From Zoogloea sp. (GTDB lineage Bacteria > Pseudomonadota > Gammaproteobacteria > Burkholderiales > Rhodocyclaceae), in assembly GCF_028689785.1 (NCBI RefSeq), contig NZ_JAQVCN010000004.1, positions 62,001-126,000 on the forward strand: a stretch of 64,000 bases of DNA, in the 5' to 3' direction. The translations under genes and the position numbers were made by a program. Below the pieces are notes generated by a model. That model did no database searches, had not been told where the DNA came from, and was given only the letters and a program-made list of their open reading frames with translations. Each line of letters begins with the position of its first letter. Position 1 is the first letter of the stretch. Positions 1-11,454 of this stretch are shown here, in pieces.

Positions 1-2826
1 CTGGAAAAGAACGCCAACGAAGCCGAAACCGAGGTCCGCGCTGCCGTCAGCCGGGTGCGCTCCGACCTCCCCGCCGACGTGCGCGACCCGGTGGTGGCCA
101 AGATTCTCACCGCCGGCCGGCCCCTCGGGGCGTGGACCCTCACCTCCGACACCCTCGACGAGGAAGCCCTGAGCTGGCTGGTGGATGACACCGTGACCCG
201 CCGCTTGCTGGCGGTGAAAGGTGTCGGGGCCGTCAAGCGCATGGGCGGCCTGACCCGCGAGCTGCGCGTGGAGCTGGACGCCGATCGCATGACCGCCCTG
301 GGGGTCAGCGCCGCAGACGTCTCGCGCCAGCTGCGCAGGGCCCAGCTCGAAGCCCCCGGCGGCCGCGGCGACGTGGGTGGCGGCGAACAGGCCGTGCGCA
401 CCATCGCCACGGTAGCCAGTGCCCAGGCCCTGGCGGCCATGGACGTGCCCCTGCCTGGCGGACGGAGCGTGCGCCTGGAGCGCATCGCCACCATCACCGA
501 CACCACCGCCGAACGCCGCTCGGTGGCCCTGCTCGACGGCAAGCCCGTGGTGGGCTTCGAAGTCTCGCGCACCCGGGGCGCCAGCGAGATCACCGTTACC
601 GAAGGGGTGCTGAAGGCCGTGGCCGAACTACAGGCCGCCCACCCGGAGCTGCGCTTCACCCACGCCTACGACAACGTGGCCGCGGTGCAGGAGAACTTCG
701 ACGGCTCCATGCAGCTGCTCTATGAGGGTGCCCTGCTGGCCGTACTGGTGGTGTGGTGGTTTCTGCGCGACTGGCGCGCCACCATCGTCGCCGCCCTGGC
801 CCTGCCCCTGTCGGTGATTCCAACCTTCCTGGGCATGTACTGGTTTGGCTTCACCCTCAACACCGTCACCCTGTTGTCCCTGGCCCTGGTGGTGGGCATT
901 CTGGTGGACGATGCCATTGTCGAGATCGAGAACATCGCCCGCCACCTGCGCATGGGCAAGACACCCCTGCAGGCAGCCATGGAGGCCGCCGACGAGATCG
1001 GCATGGCGGTCATCGCCACCACCTTCGCCCTCGTCGCCGTGTTCCTTCCAACCGCCTTCATGGCAGGTATCGCCGGCAAGTTCTTCAAGCAGTTCGGGTG
1101 GACCGCCGTGCTCGCCATCGTCGCCTCGCTGGTGGTGGCGCGCCTGCTCACGCCGATGATGGCCGCCTACTTCATGCGCCCGGTGGCCCATGGCGAAGTC
1201 CCGGAAGGCCGCATCATGCGCGGCTACATGCGCAGCATGCAATGGTGCCTGCGCCATCGCCTCCTGACCCTGCTCGGCGCCATCGCCTTCTTTATCGGCT
1301 CGGTGATGCTGATCCCGCTGCTGCCCACCGGCTTCGTGCCTCCCGCCGATCGAGGCCAGACCCTGGTAAACGTGGAGCTGCCCCCGGGCAGTACCCTGAA
1401 GGAGACCTGGGCGGCGGCCGAGACCGCCCGCGCCGCCATCGCCACGATGCCCGACGTGAAGGCAGTGTTCAGCTCCATCGGTGGCGGCGCGGCCGGTGAC
1501 GGCTTCAATCCCGGCGCAGCAGCTGAAGTGCGCCGCGCGGTACTCACCGTCACCCTCAGCCATCGCACCGAACGGCACCGCAATCAGCAGGCGGTGGAGG
1601 TGGAGATGCGCGAACGCCTCGGCGTGCTGCCGGGCGTACGTGTCACCGTCGGCCCGGCCGACTCGGGGGTGAAGATGATCCTGGTGCTCAAGAGCGACGA
1701 CCCGGCCGCCCTGAGTGTCGCCGCCCAGGCTGCCACCCGCGACCTGCGCACCCTGCAGGGGGTTGGCAACATCACCTCCAGCGCCAGCCTGGTGCGCCCC
1801 GAGGTGGTGCTGCGCCCCGACTTCGCCCGTGCTGCCGACCTGGGCGTGACCGCCGACGCCATCGGCGAGACGGTGCGCGTGGCCACCGCCGGCGACTACG
1901 ACGTGGGCCTGGCCAAACTCAACCTGGAGCGCCGTCAGGTACCCATCCGGGTGCGCCTGCCCGATGCGGTGCGTGCCGACCTGGACGCCATCGGCCGCCT
2001 CACCGTACCGGGCAAGAATGGCCCGGTACAGCTCGCCAACGTGGCCAGCATCAGCATGGACAGCGGCCCGGCCCAGGTGAATCGCCTGGACCGCAGCCGC
2101 AACGTGATCCTCGAAGTCGAACTCGGCCAGCGCGAACTGGGCGAGGTTTATAACGAGGCCCTGGCCCTGCCGGCCCTGCAGAACCTGCCCCCCGGCGTGC
2201 GCCTGGCCGACTCCGGCGACGCCGAGATGATGCAGGAGCTGTTCGGCAGCTTCGGGCTGGCCATGGGCATCGGCGTGCTGTGCATCTACATGGTACTGGT
2301 GCTGCTGTTCAAGGGCTTCACCCAACCGGTGACCATCCTCGCGGCCCTGCCCCTGGCCATCGGCGGCGCCTTCGTGGCCTTGCTGGCTACCCGCAGCAGC
2401 TTCTCCATGCCCTCACTGATCGGCCTGCTGATGCTGATGGGGGTGGTGACGAAAAACTCCATCCTGCTCATCGAGTACGCCATCGAAGCCCGTCGCGGCC
2501 GTGGCGGCGTGGCGCTGAACCGCTTCGATGCCCTGGTGGATGCCTGCCGCAAGCGCGCCCGGCCCATCGTCATGACCTCCCTGGCCATGGGCGCCGGCAT
2601 GCTGCCCATCGCCATGGGCCTGGGTGCCGACCCAAGCTTCCGGGCGCCAATGGCGATCGCGGTAATTGGCGGACTGATCAGCTCGACGCTGCTCAGCCTC
2701 CTGGTGGTACCCGCGGTGTACACCTACGTGGATGACCTGGAAGGCCTGCTGGCGCGGGTCTTCCGGCGCACACCCGGGTCTCCCGGACAAGCCGCCTGCA
2801 TTGCCACGGGGAACAAATCGGATTAG
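1..2826 (+). CDS. RND-superfamily efflux permease, 3' part (5' end outside window)
   Basis: Inner-membrane proton-driven RND pump subunit, normally working with a periplasmic adaptor and an outer-membrane channel that are not in this window. The reading frame is open from base 1, so the start lies upstream. About 941 residues are visible, against roughly 1020-1050 for the family. A porter domain leads into a first membrane block near bases 710-1190 that carries the intramembrane Asp pair (VGILVDDAIVEIEN). A second porter domain and a second membrane block follow, with the conserved Lys (MGVVTKNSILLIEY). The Asp pair plus Lys fits hydrophobe/multidrug pumps better than CusA-type metal pumps, but the substrate is unknown. 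The C-terminus is a short non-conserved tail. Confidence 0.93.
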   Translation: MEKNANEAETEVRAAVSRVRSDLPADVRDPVVAKILTAGRPLGAWTLTSDTLDEEALSWLVDDTVTRRLLAVKGVGAVKRMGGLTRELRVELDADRMTALGVSAADVSRQLRRAQLEAPGGRGDVGGGEQAVRTIATVASAQALAAMDVPLPGGRSVRLERIATITDTTAERRSVALLDGKPVVGFEVSRTRGASEITVTEGVLKAVAELQAAHPELRFTHAYDNVAAVQENFDGSMQLLYEGALLAVLVVWWFLRDWRATIVAALALPLSVIPTFLGMYWFGFTLNTVTLLSLALVVGILVDDAIVEIENIARHLRMGKTPLQAAMEAADEIGMAVIATTFALVAVFLPTAFMAGIAGKFFKQFGWTAVLAIVASLVVARLLTPMMAAYFMRPVAHGEVPEGRIMRGYMRSMQWCLRHRLLTLLGAIAFFIGSVMLIPLLPTGFVPPADRGQTLVNVELPPGSTLKETWAAAETARAAIATMPDVKAVFSSIGGGAAGDGFNPGAAAEVRRAVLTVTLSHRTERHRNQQAVEVEMRERLGVLPGVRVTVGPADSGVKMILVLKSDDPAALSVAAQAATRDLRTLQGVGNITSSASLVRPEVVLRPDFARAADLGVTADAIGETVRVATAGDYDVGLAKLNLERRQVPIRVRLPDAVRADLDAIGRLTVPGKNGPVQLANVASISMDSGPAQVNRLDRSRNVILEVELGQRELGEVYNEALALPALQNLPPGVRLADSGDAEMMQELFGSFGLAMGIGVLCIYMVLVLLFKGFTQPVTILAALPLAIGGAFVALLATRSSFSMPSLIGLLMLMGVVTKNSILLIEYAIEARRGRGGVALNRFDALVDACRKRARPIVMTSLAMGAGMLPIAMGLGADPSFRAPMAIAVIGGLISSTLLSLLVVPAVYTYVDDLEGLLARVFRRTPGSPGQAACIATGNKSD

Positions 2827-2899
2827 CCTAGGTCCGGATATACAGGGGGCTGCAGACCACCGACCCACTCACTTTTTTGCCTTTCACCTGGAGCACACC

Positions 2900-3208
2900 A
2901 TGAGCGAAGCACAAGTCACCAAGGAAAAACTGGTTTCCGATTTCAAGGCCGTCGTGGCCGACACCGAAGAGCTGCTCAAGCTCACCGCCGGCCAGGCCGG
3001 GGATAAAGTGGCCGACGTACGTGGCCGTCTGTCCGAAAAGCTGACCTCCGCCAAGTACAAGCTGCAGGATCTGGAGGCCGCCGTGGTTCAGAAAACCAAG
3101 GCTGCAGCCCGCGCCACCGATGACTACGTCCATGACAACCCGTGGAAGGCCGTCGGTGTGGCTGCTGGCGTGGGCTTCCTGCTCGGCCTGCTGGTCAACC
3201 GCCGCTAA
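2900..3208 (+). CDS. DUF883 / YqjD-ElaB family membrane-anchored protein
   Basis: Small protein of 102 residues. The first ~75 residues are charged and helical. A short linker (DNPWKAVGVAAGVGFLLGLLVNRR) then forms one C-terminal membrane segment ending in Arg-Arg, the classic DUF883 layout. E. coli relatives (YqjD, ElaB) are inner-membrane proteins reported to associate with ribosomes in stationary phase; whether that holds here is inference. The ATG at 2900 was chosen because it begins the conserved domain, whereas an upstream in-frame start would run through the intergenic gap. It is followed at 15 bp by the YqjE-like gene, giving the same yqjD-yqjE-yqjK order as in enterobacteria. Confidence 0.85.
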   Translation: MSEAQVTKEKLVSDFKAVVADTEELLKLTAGQAGDKVADVRGRLSEKLTSAKYKLQDLEAAVVQKTKAAARATDDYVHDNPWKAVGVAAGVGFLLGLLVNRR

Positions 3209-3223
3209 GCGGCCGCTCGTCCG

Positions 3224-3607
3224 ATGAGCGATTCCGCGCCCACGCGCCTCGGTGAGTCCCTCAAGGGGCTTGCCGATTCGGGTCTGGCCACGCTCCAGAC
3301 CCGGCTCGAACTCTTCTCCATCGAACTCAAGGAAGAGAAGCTGCGTGCCAGCGGCTTCCTGTTCGATACAGTGCTTGCCGCCCTGTTCATCGGTTTCGGC
3401 ATGGTCTTTCTAATGGCCTTCCTTACCGTGCTGTTCTGGGACAGCCACCGCCTGCTGGCCCTGGGCCTGGCCACTACCGGCCTGTTCATCGCCGGCGTGT
3501 GGGCTGCCACCCGTGCAGCCGCTCGGATGCGCTCCGGCTCGCGCCTGTTTTCCTCCAGCCTGGCCGAGATCGCCCAGGACCGGGAAGCCCTGCGTCCCCG
3601 GGAATGA
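3224..3607 (+). CDS. Phage-holin-superfamily / YqjE-like membrane protein
   Basis: 127 residues. An amphipathic N-terminus (LKGLADSGLATLQTRLELFSIELKEEKLR) is followed by two hydrophobic segments around residues 45-70 and 75-95, then a charged tail. This matches the YqjE / 'phage holin family' (actinobacterial holin-X-like) architecture. It is the second gene of a DUF883-YqjE-YqjK trio, and its stop overlaps the next start as ATGA. Despite the family name there is no sign of lysis genes or a phage nearby, so an envelope role is more likely than holin activity. No specific biochemical function is established. Confidence 0.8.
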   Translation: MSDSAPTRLGESLKGLADSGLATLQTRLELFSIELKEEKLRASGFLFDTVLAALFIGFGMVFLMAFLTVLFWDSHRLLALGLATTGLFIAGVWAATRAAARMRSGSRLFSSSLAEIAQDREALRPRE

Positions 3608-3888
3608 AGCCCGAACTCGTCGAACTGGCCCTGCGCAAGCAGCGCCTGCAGGCCCGCAGCGCAGAACAGCGCGACGCCCTGATTCACCATGCCCAGGCCT
3701 TCACACCCGCGCTGCGCGGCGTCGACCGGGTCGTGAACGGCGTGCTGTGGGCCCGCGACAACGCCCCCCTTCTGTCTGGCCTGGCCATCTTTATGGTGGT
3801 CGCCCGTCCGCGGGCCGCCCTGCGCTGGGCGCGCCGCGGCTGGCTGGGCTGGCAGCTGCTACGCCGTGCCCGCAACCTGATTCCGTGA
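3604..3888 (+). CDS. YqjK-like small protein
   Basis: 94 residues, starting at the ATG that overlaps the YqjE stop (ATGA), which implies translational coupling. The N-terminal half is a charged helix rich in Gln, Arg and Leu (LRKQRLQARSAEQRDAL). The C-terminal half has one moderately hydrophobic segment (APLLSGLAIFMVVARPRAALRWARRGW), a pattern shared with YqjK-like proteins that follow yqjD and yqjE. A longer in-frame reading from 3499 would run inside the previous gene and is rejected. Function unknown; position and co-translation suggest it acts with the two upstream membrane proteins. Confidence 0.7.
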   Translation: MKPELVELALRKQRLQARSAEQRDALIHHAQAFTPALRGVDRVVNGVLWARDNAPLLSGLAIFMVVARPRAALRWARRGWLGWQLLRRARNLIP

Positions 3889-3904
3889 ACTTCACCGTAC
3901 TGCC

Positions 3905-4462
3905 ATGACCGTCGATCTGGAAGAAATCCGCCGTGCCCGTGAGGAAGCGGATTGCCTGTGCACCCCCGCTGAGGTGGATGCCGCCCTCTACCAGCTCGCC
4001 GCCGACATCACGGTGCGCCTGCAGGACAAGAACCCCCTGGTCTACGTGGTGATGAACGGGGGCCTGATCCTGGCCGGGCGCCTGCTGCCACGCCTGCCCT
4101 TTCCCCTTGAACTGGCCTACCTCCACGCAACCCGCTACGGCCATGCCCTGCAGGGCACGCTTCTGGACTGGCGCGTCCGCCCCACCCAAGACCTGCGTGA
4201 CCGCCATGTGCTGGTGCTCGACGACATCCTCGACGAAGGCCACACCCTCGCAGCGATCGTCGACTACCTGAAGCAGGAGGGCGCCCGCGAGGTGCACTCG
4301 GCGGTGCTGGTACACAAGATGCACGATCGCAAAGCCTACCCGGGCATGCGTGCAGACTTTACCGGGCTGGAGGTGGCCGACCGTTTCCTCTTCGGCGGTG
4401 GCATGGACTACAAGGGCTACTGGCGCAACGCACCGGGCATCTACGCGCTGAAGGGCCACTGA
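3905..4462 (+). CDS. hpt: Hypoxanthine-guanine phosphoribosyltransferase
   Basis: Purine salvage enzyme that transfers phosphoribose from PRPP to hypoxanthine or guanine in the cytoplasm. It has 185 residues, a usual length for type I phosphoribosyltransferases. The PRPP-binding loop VLVLDDILDEGHTL is clear, with the acidic pair at D106-D107. An upstream YVVMNGGLILAGRLL segment supplies the pyrophosphate loop. Betaproteobacterial genomes often name this class 'hypoxanthine-guanine phosphoribosyltransferase'; xanthine use cannot be excluded from sequence. It follows the YqjK-like gene by 16 bp and ends in a strong bidirectional hairpin at 4459-4499. Confidence 0.88.
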   Translation: MTVDLEEIRRAREEADCLCTPAEVDAALYQLAADITVRLQDKNPLVYVVMNGGLILAGRLLPRLPFPLELAYLHATRYGHALQGTLLDWRVRPTQDLRDRHVLVLDDILDEGHTLAAIVDYLKQEGAREVHSAVLVHKMHDRKAYPGMRADFTGLEVADRFLFGGGMDYKGYWRNAPGIYALKGH

Positions 4463-4499
4463 AATGCAAAGGGCCCCACTGGGCCCGTTTGCATTTCAG
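4459..4499. terminator. Bidirectional hairpin terminator between hpt and cytochrome c gene
   Basis: A near-perfect inverted repeat. Arm CTGAAATGCAAAGGGCCC (4459-4476) pairs with 4481-4499 around a CACT loop, with a single extra G at 4487. It lies exactly between two convergent 3' ends and runs into A/T-rich flanks of the stem, as expected for a terminator serving both strands. Confidence 0.8.
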
Positions 4500-4510
4500 A
4501 CCTGAAGCAC

Positions 4511-4828
4511 TCAGCTCTTCAGGATCCAGCCCACCACCTCCTTCAGATCGGCATCGCCGATCTTCTCGGCCGGGTTGGGCGGCATGGGGATCTGCCCCCA
4601 GTTGCCTGCCCCGCCCTTGCGCACCTTGTCGCTCAGCTTGGCCACGGCGTCACCCTGGCCCTTGTACTTGGCCGCGATGTCCTTGAAGGACGGCCCTACC
4701 AGTTTCTTGTCCATGGTGTGACAGGCCATGCAGCCGGCCTTCTGGGCTGCCGCAGCCGGATCGGCCGCCAGAGCGGAAGCGCTGCTCAGGGTGGCCAGCA
4801 GCGCGGCACAGGTCAGTGCAATCTTCAT
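4511..4828 (-). CDS. Periplasmic monoheme cytochrome c (c551/c5-like) next to nirS
   Basis: 105 residues with a signal peptide (MKIALTCAALLATLSSASALA, cleavage before ADPAA) and a single heme-c site CMACH (C33, C36, H37). The distal Met ligand is probably M82 in QIPMPPNP. These are features of small class I cytochromes that donate electrons to cd1 nitrite reductase in the periplasm. The start at 4828 is supported by a good ribosome-binding site (GGAGAGACC) and by the signal peptide; the longer upstream reading lacks both. It lies 65 bp downstream of nirS on the same strand, so it is likely co-transcribed as NirS's electron donor (inference; the family match could also be NirM or NirC). Confidence 0.88.
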   Translation of the reverse strand: MKIALTCAALLATLSSASALAADPAAAAQKAGCMACHTMDKKLVGPSFKDIAAKYKGQGDAVAKLSDKVRKGGAGNWGQIPMPPNPAEKIGDADLKEVVGWILKS

Positions 4829-4857
4829 CGGTCTCTCCTTGTGTAAGGGCGTCAGCA

Positions 4858-4877
4858 CCCCGCCCGGGCAGGCGGGG
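4858..4877. other. GC hairpin in nirS - cytochrome c spacer
   Basis: CCCCGCC (4858-4864) and GGCGGGG (4871-4877) form a 7-bp GC stem with a 6-nt loop between nirS and the downstream cytochrome gene. It has no U-tract, so it may be an mRNA-stabilising or partial-termination hairpin that sets the ratio of the two products rather than a full terminator. Confidence 0.45.
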
Positions 4878-4893
4878 CGTACCAGACGCGGGA

Positions 4894-6718
<1,825 letters not shown>

Positions 6719-6775
6719 GTACGAAAAAACAGGCTCACTGATAGATTTCGGTCGTCATGATCCCGGGAGTTCCCC

Positions 6776-7672
6776 ATGTCCCCCCCCCTCGTTGCCCGTG
6801 TCGCCCTGCCCGCAGCCGCCAGCCTGCGTGCCCTCATCGACCCGCTGCTAAGCAGCCACCGGGGGGCCAGCACCAGCCCCATCCGACATACCCCCCCCGC
6901 CCCCCGCTGCGGGTGTGTCGCTCTGGTGGGAGCTGGCCCGGGCGATCCCGAGCTGTTGACCCTGCGCGCAGCCCGCCTGATTGGCGCAGCCGACGTGCTG
7001 GTGGTGGATCACCTGGTGGGAGACGGCGTGCTGGATCTGGCTCGGCCTGGCACTGAACGAATCTATGTGGGCAAGGAATCCGGCCATCACACCCTGCCCC
7101 AGGAGCAGATCAACCAGCTGCTGGTACGCCTGGCCCGGGAGGGCCGGCGAGTAGTGCGCCTGAAGGGGGGCGACCCCTACATCTTCGGCCGCGGTGGCGA
7201 GGAGGTGGAAGAGCTGGTGGCCGCCGGCGTGCCCTTTGAGGTGGTTCCGGGCATCACCTCGGCCTGCGGCGCGGCGGCCTACGCAGGCATTCCCCTGACC
7301 CACCGGGATCATGCCCAGTCAGTGGTGTTCGCCACCGGCCACCGCCGGGAGGGGGAATCGGCCCTCGATTGGGTGGCCCTGGCCCGCCCCCATCAAACGG
7401 CGGTGATCTACATGGGCGTCGGCCAGCTGGCCTCCCACTGTGCCGCGCTGATCGCCCACGGTCGGGGCGCCGGCACACCGGCCGCACTGGTGGAAAACGC
7501 CACCACGCCCCGCCAGCGGGTGCTCACCGGCACGCTAGAGAACCTGCCTGGGCGTGCAGTGGCGGCGGGCATCCGCCCCCCGGCGCTGCTGATCGTCGGT
7601 GAGGTGGTGAGCCTGGCCGGAACCCTGGACTGGTTCACCACAACCCCAGCAACACTGGCAGAGGCCAGGTAA
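6776..7672 (+). CDS. nirE: Uroporphyrinogen-III C-methyltransferase of the nir cluster (NirE)
   Basis: SAM-dependent enzyme converting uroporphyrinogen III to precorrin-2, the first step towards heme d1. It has 298 residues. The SUMT core starts near residue 46 with the P-loop-like [21 protein letters not shown]. It continues with [36 protein letters not shown] and ends in [13 protein letters not shown]. The divergent position beside nirS, and a second SUMT in a cob context at 56.9 kb, argue that this copy is the nir-specific paralogue. Oddities: a 45-residue low-complexity N-terminal extension, and a run of nine C residues directly after the start codon (6780-6788) with another C8 tract at 6891-6898. 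The start is supported by a GGGAG site upstream. Confidence 0.88.
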   Translation: MSPPLVARVALPAAASLRALIDPLLSSHRGASTSPIRHTPPAPRCGCVALVGAGPGDPELLTLRAARLIGAADVLVVDHLVGDGVLDLARPGTERIYVGKESGHHTLPQEQINQLLVRLAREGRRVVRLKGGDPYIFGRGGEEVEELVAAGVPFEVVPGITSACGAAAYAGIPLTHRDHAQSVVFATGHRREGESALDWVALARPHQTAVIYMGVGQLASHCAALIAHGRGAGTPAALVENATTPRQRVLTGTLENLPGRAVAAGIRPPALLIVGEVVSLAGTLDWFTTTPATLAEAR

Positions 7673-7954
7673 ACAGGGCTGGGGTCGGCCCGCTTGGCAG
7701 GAACGTCAGTCCAAGACTCCGCCTGCCCCAGAAATTGCACCATTGAAGTGCATGGCGAGGTGTCCACAGTGGTGCATGACATCCGCGCGAAACGTCCTGC
7801 AGGGCGCCGGATGCCCCATAACGGCGGCCAAACCCCCCTGCAGGCTGGAGAAACGCAAAACGGGTGCAATACGGGAGGGGTAAACCGGGTGGCGTGAAGC
7901 TTGCTAGAGGTCCAGGCAAGCCTGAAACCCGCAGCCCCAAGAACGGAGTATCCC
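7673..7954. other. Intergenic leader before the transglutaminase/DUF2126 cluster
   Basis: 282 bp without a credible gene. It holds short inverted repeats, for example GCAC/GTGC near 7737-7751 and two CCTGCAGG motifs near 7797 and 7839. I could not match it to a known riboswitch or small RNA. It presumably carries the promoter of the downstream three-gene cluster. Confidence 0.4.
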
Positions 7955-10900
7955 GTGACCATTCACGTTGCCCTCAATCACCTGACCTCCTACAAGTACG
8001 ACCGCCCGGTGAACCTCGGCCCGCAGGTCGTGCGCCTGCGCCCGGCGCCCCACAGCCGCACGCGCATCCTGTCCTACTCCCTCCGGGTGCTGCCCAAGCC
8101 GCACTTCATCAACTGGCAGCAGGACCCCCAGGCCAACTACCTGGCGCGCCTGGTCTTCCCGGAGAAGGTGACCGAGTTCAGCGTGGAGGTCGATCTGGTG
8201 GCCGAGATGTCGGTCATCAATCCTTTTGACTTCTTCCTGGAGCCCGAGGCCGAGAACTTCCCCTTCGAGTACGCTGGTGCCCTGAGCCATGAGCTGGCCC
8301 CCTACCGCTTGAAAGAAGAGGTCACCCCCGAATTCCAGAAGTACCTGGACACCATCCCCCGCGACAAGCTGCGCATGGTGGACTTCCTGGTCAAGATCAA
8401 CGCCGACCTGCAGCAGCACATCGGCTACGTGATCCGCATGGAGCCCGGCGTGCAGACGCCCGAGGAAACGCTGGCCAAGCGCACCGGCTCGTGCCGCGAT
8501 TCGGCCTGGCTGCTGGTCCAGCTGCTGCGCCACCTGGGCCTGGCGGCGCGCTTCGTGTCGGGCTACCTGATCCAGCTGAAGGCCGATGTGAAATCCCTCG
8601 ATGGCCCCTCCGGCACCGAGGTGGACTTCACCGACCTGCACGCGTGGACCGAGGTGTACCTGCCCGGCGCCGGCTGGGTCGGCCTCGATCCGACCTCCGG
8701 GCTGTTTGCCGGCGAGGGGCACATTCCGCTGGCCGCCTCGCCAGACCCGTCCTCCGCCGCTCCGGTGTCCGGCCTCATCGACGAGTGCGAGTGCGAGTTC
8801 GAACACCACATGAAGGTCACCCGGGTGAAGGAAGCACCCCGGGTCACCAAGCCCTACACCGAAGAGCAGTGGGCCGAGATCGAAGCCCTGGGCCACCTCA
8901 TCGACACGGACATCGAAGCCAACGACATGCGCCTGACCATGGGTGGCGAGCCGACCTTCGTGTCCATCGACGATCCGGATGGCGCCGAGTGGAACACCGA
9001 GGCCATGGGCCCCACCAAGCGCGTCCGCGCCGAAGACCTTTATCACCGCCTGCGCGACAAGTACGCCCCCTTCGGCCTGGCCCATTTCGGCCAGGGCAAG
9101 TGGTACCCGGGCGAGCAGCTGCCACGCTGGTCCCTGACCTGCTTCTGGCGCAAGGACGGCCAGCCGGTGTGGATGAACCCCGACCTCATCGGCGACGCCA
9201 ACACCCCCGGCGACGTCAAGGTGGACAAGGCCCACACCTTCCTGGCCGGTGTGGCTGCCCGCCTCGACGTGGACCAGCGCCGGGTATTCCCGGCTTACGA
9301 GGACGCCTTCTACTACCTGTGGCGCGAACGCCGTCTGCCGGGCAACGTAGACCCCTTCGATGCCCGTCTGGACGACCCCCTGGAGCGCGACCGCATCCGC
9401 CGCGTGTATGAGCACGGCCTGCCCAACCCGGTCGGCTACGTACTGCCGATCAGCCTCAACGCCTACACAGGCACCTGGCAGACCGGGCCGTGGTTCCTGC
9501 GTGACGAACGCTGCTACCTGATCCCCGGCGATTCCCCGGTGGGCTATCGCCTGCCGCTCGACTCCCAGCCCTGGGTGGCCAAAGGCGACTACCCCTACGT
9601 CAACCCCACCGACAGCCACCAGTCCTTCCCGCCCCTGCCCGACTACACAACCATCCGCCGTCAGCTGCCCGGTGGCCAGACGGCAGTGCTCAACGCTCTC
9701 AAGGATGACGAGGCCGGCTTTGGCTCCTCTGCCGCAGCCCGGGCCGCTGCCGCATTGAAGGCTGCCCGCGAGGCTGAAAAACTCAGCCCCACCGACCGCC
9801 AGCCCGAGATGTTCAAGTCGGCCGACTGGATCGTGCGCACCGCCATGTGCGCCGAACCGCGCAACGGCACCATGCACATCTTCATGCCCCCCCTGTCCAG
9901 TCTCGAGAAGTACCTCGAACTGGTCACCGCGATCGAGGCCACCGCCGAAGAGCTCGGCATGCCGGTGGTGCTGGAAGGCTACGAGCCCCCGTCCGATCCG
10001 CGCCTGCAGCACTTCCGCATCACCCCCGACCCCGGTGTGATCGAGGTGAACATCCACCCGGCCAGCAACTGGGAAGAGCTGGTGGACCGCACCACCCACC
10101 TCTACGAGTCGGCCCATTACTCGCGCCTGACCACCGAGAAGTTCATGGTCGATGGTCGTCACACCGGCACCGGTGGTGGCAACCACTTCGTGCTCGGCGG
10201 CGCCGTGCCCTCCGATTCGCCCTTCCTGCGACGCCCCGACCTGCTGCGCAGCCTGATCTCCTACTGGCACAACCACCCCAGCCTGTCCTACCTGTTCTCC
10301 GGCATGTTCGTCGGCCCGACCAGCCAGGCACCGCGCATCGACGAAGCCCGCAACGACTCGGTGTACGAAATCGAAACCGCCTTCCGCCAGTTCCCGAAGG
10401 TCGGCGAGAGCGTGCCGCCGTGGCTGATCGACCGCCTGCTGCGCAACCTGCTCATCGACGTCACCGGCAACACCCACCGTTCCGAGTTCTGCATCGACAA
10501 GCTCTACTCGCCGGACGGCCCCACCGGGCGCCTTGGCCTGCTGGAACTGCGCGCCTTCGAGATGCCCCCCCACGCACGCATGTCCCTGGCCCAGCAGCTC
10601 CTGCTGCGCGGCCTGCTGGCACGTTTCTGGGAAACCCCCTACACCCCCGAGCGCCTGGTGCGCTGGGGCACCGAACTGCACGACCGCTTCCTGCTGCCCC
10701 ACTTCGTCGAGCAGGATTTCAACGACGTCATGGAAGACATGCAGGCCCACGGCCTGGCCTTCAAGCCGGAGTGGTTCGCCCCGCACATGGAGTTCCGCTT
10801 CCCGAAGATCGGCGAATTTGCCGTGCGCGGCATCGAGGTCGAGCTGCGCAGCGCCCTCGAACCCTGGCACGTGATGGGCGAGGAAGGGGCCATTGGCGGC

Positions 10901-11335
10901 ACCGTGCGCTTTGTCGACTCCTCCGTCGAGCGTCTGCAGGTGCGGGCCACGGGTATGTCGGACGACCGCTTCCTCCTCGCCGTCAATGGCCGCACCATCC
11001 CTCTGCAGCCCACCGGCACGGTGGGCGAGCATGTGGCCGGGGTGCGCTACCGGGCCTGGCAGCCGCCGTCCTGCCTGCACCCGACCATTCCGCCCCATGC
11101 GCCCCTGGTCTTCGACCTGGTGGATACCTGGACCGGCCGCTCCCTCGGGGGCTGCCAGTACCACGTCTCCCACCCGGGCGGGCGCAGCTTCGAGACCTTC
11201 CCTGTCAACGCCTTCGAGGCCGAAAGCCGGCGCCTGGCGCGCTTCTTCCGCATGGGCCACACCCCGGGCGAACCCCAGGTGAAGGTCTCGCCGGTCGAAC
11301 GGGAATTCCCCTTCACCCTCGATCTGCGGCGCTGA
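7955..11335 (+). CDS. Transglutaminase-like protease fused to DUF2126 putative amidoligase
   Basis: 1126-residue cytoplasmic protein with no signal peptide. Residues ~1-90 are the bacterial transglutaminase N-terminal beta domain ([18 protein letters not shown]). Residues ~150-260 form the papain-like transglutaminase core with triad C180 ([10 protein letters not shown]), H229 (DLHAWTEVY) and D245 (GLDPTSG). The rest is DUF2126, which Pfam describes as a putative amidoligase, with blocks such as [21 protein letters not shown] and [31 protein letters not shown]. The GTG at 7955 was chosen over an upstream TTG because it has GGAG spacing and begins the conserved domain. It is the first gene of a cluster with ATP-grasp/alpha-E and a second transglutaminase. 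Comparative genomics predicts peptide synthesis coupled to cleavage; the biochemical function is unproven. Confidence 0.9.
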   Translation: MTIHVALNHLTSYKYDRPVNLGPQVVRLRPAPHSRTRILSYSLRVLPKPHFINWQQDPQANYLARLVFPEKVTEFSVEVDLVAEMSVINPFDFFLEPEAENFPFEYAGALSHELAPYRLKEEVTPEFQKYLDTIPRDKLRMVDFLVKINADLQQHIGYVIRMEPGVQTPEETLAKRTGSCRDSAWLLVQLLRHLGLAARFVSGYLIQLKADVKSLDGPSGTEVDFTDLHAWTEVYLPGAGWVGLDPTSGLFAGEGHIPLAASPDPSSAAPVSGLIDECECEFEHHMKVTRVKEAPRVTKPYTEEQWAEIEALGHLIDTDIEANDMRLTMGGEPTFVSIDDPDGAEWNTEAMGPTKRVRAEDLYHRLRDKYAPFGLAHFGQGKWYPGEQLPRWSLTCFWRKDGQPVWMNPDLIGDANTPGDVKVDKAHTFLAGVAARLDVDQRRVFPAYEDAFYYLWRERRLPGNVDPFDARLDDPLERDRIRRVYEHGLPNPVGYVLPISLNAYTGTWQTGPWFLRDERCYLIPGDSPVGYRLPLDSQPWVAKGDYPYVNPTDSHQSFPPLPDYTTIRRQLPGGQTAVLNALKDDEAGFGSSAAARAAAALKAAREAEKLSPTDRQPEMFKSADWIVRTAMCAEPRNGTMHIFMPPLSSLEKYLELVTAIEATAEELGMPVVLEGYEPPSDPRLQHFRITPDPGVIEVNIHPASNWEELVDRTTHLYESAHYSRLTTEKFMVDGRHTGTGGGNHFVLGGAVPSDSPFLRRPDLLRSLISYWHNHPSLSYLFSGMFVGPTSQAPRIDEARNDSVYEIETAFRQFPKVGESVPPWLIDRLLRNLLIDVTGNTHRSEFCIDKLYSPDGPTGRLGLLELRAFEMPPHARMSLAQQLLLRGLLARFWETPYTPERLVRWGTELHDRFLLPHFVEQDFNDVMEDMQAHGLAFKPEWFAPHMEFRFPKIGEFAVRGIEVELRSALEPWHVMGEEGAIGGTVRFVDSSVERLQVRATGMSDDRFLLAVNGRTIPLQPTGTVGEHVAGVRYRAWQPPSCLHPTIPPHAPLVFDLVDTWTGRSLGGCQYHVSHPGGRSFETFPVNAFEAESRRLARFFRMGHTPGEPQVKVSPVEREFPFTLDLRR

Positions 11336-11358
11336 ACAGCGCAGCGCCAACACGGCCT

Positions 11359-11389
11359 GCAGGCGGGAGGGCCAAGCCCTCCCGCCTGC
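11359..11389. other. Strong GC hairpin between cluster genes
   Basis: GCAGGCGGGAGGG (11359-11371) pairs perfectly with 11377-11389 around a CCAAG loop, just after the DUF2126 stop. No T-tract follows, so it is not a standard intrinsic terminator. It may attenuate or process the transcript ahead of the ATP-grasp gene. Confidence 0.5.
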
Positions 11390-11454
11390 CAAGCGCATGC
11401 GCCCTGCGCATTCCGCCATTTCCCGAATGCCGGCAAGAGTGTTAGTTTCTGCGG

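Noticed and set aside
628-2325. Minus-strand open frame opposite the RND permease
   Set aside because: His/Gly/Gln-rich translation typical of antisense reading of a GC-biased gene; the plus strand has the RND motifs.
3224-3607. Phage lysis module suggested by the holin family name
   Set aside because: No endolysin, spanin or other phage gene nearby, and the gene sits in the conserved DUF883-YqjE-YqjK order.
7673-7954. Possible cobalamin or other riboswitch before the DUF2126 gene
   Set aside because: No recognisable B12-box or other aptamer core, and downstream genes do not fit such control.
7904-11419. Minus-strand open frame of about 1170 codons
   Set aside because: It mirrors the DUF2126 gene on the plus strand. 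The protein is Gly/His/Ala/Val-rich without domains, a typical GC-rich shadow.
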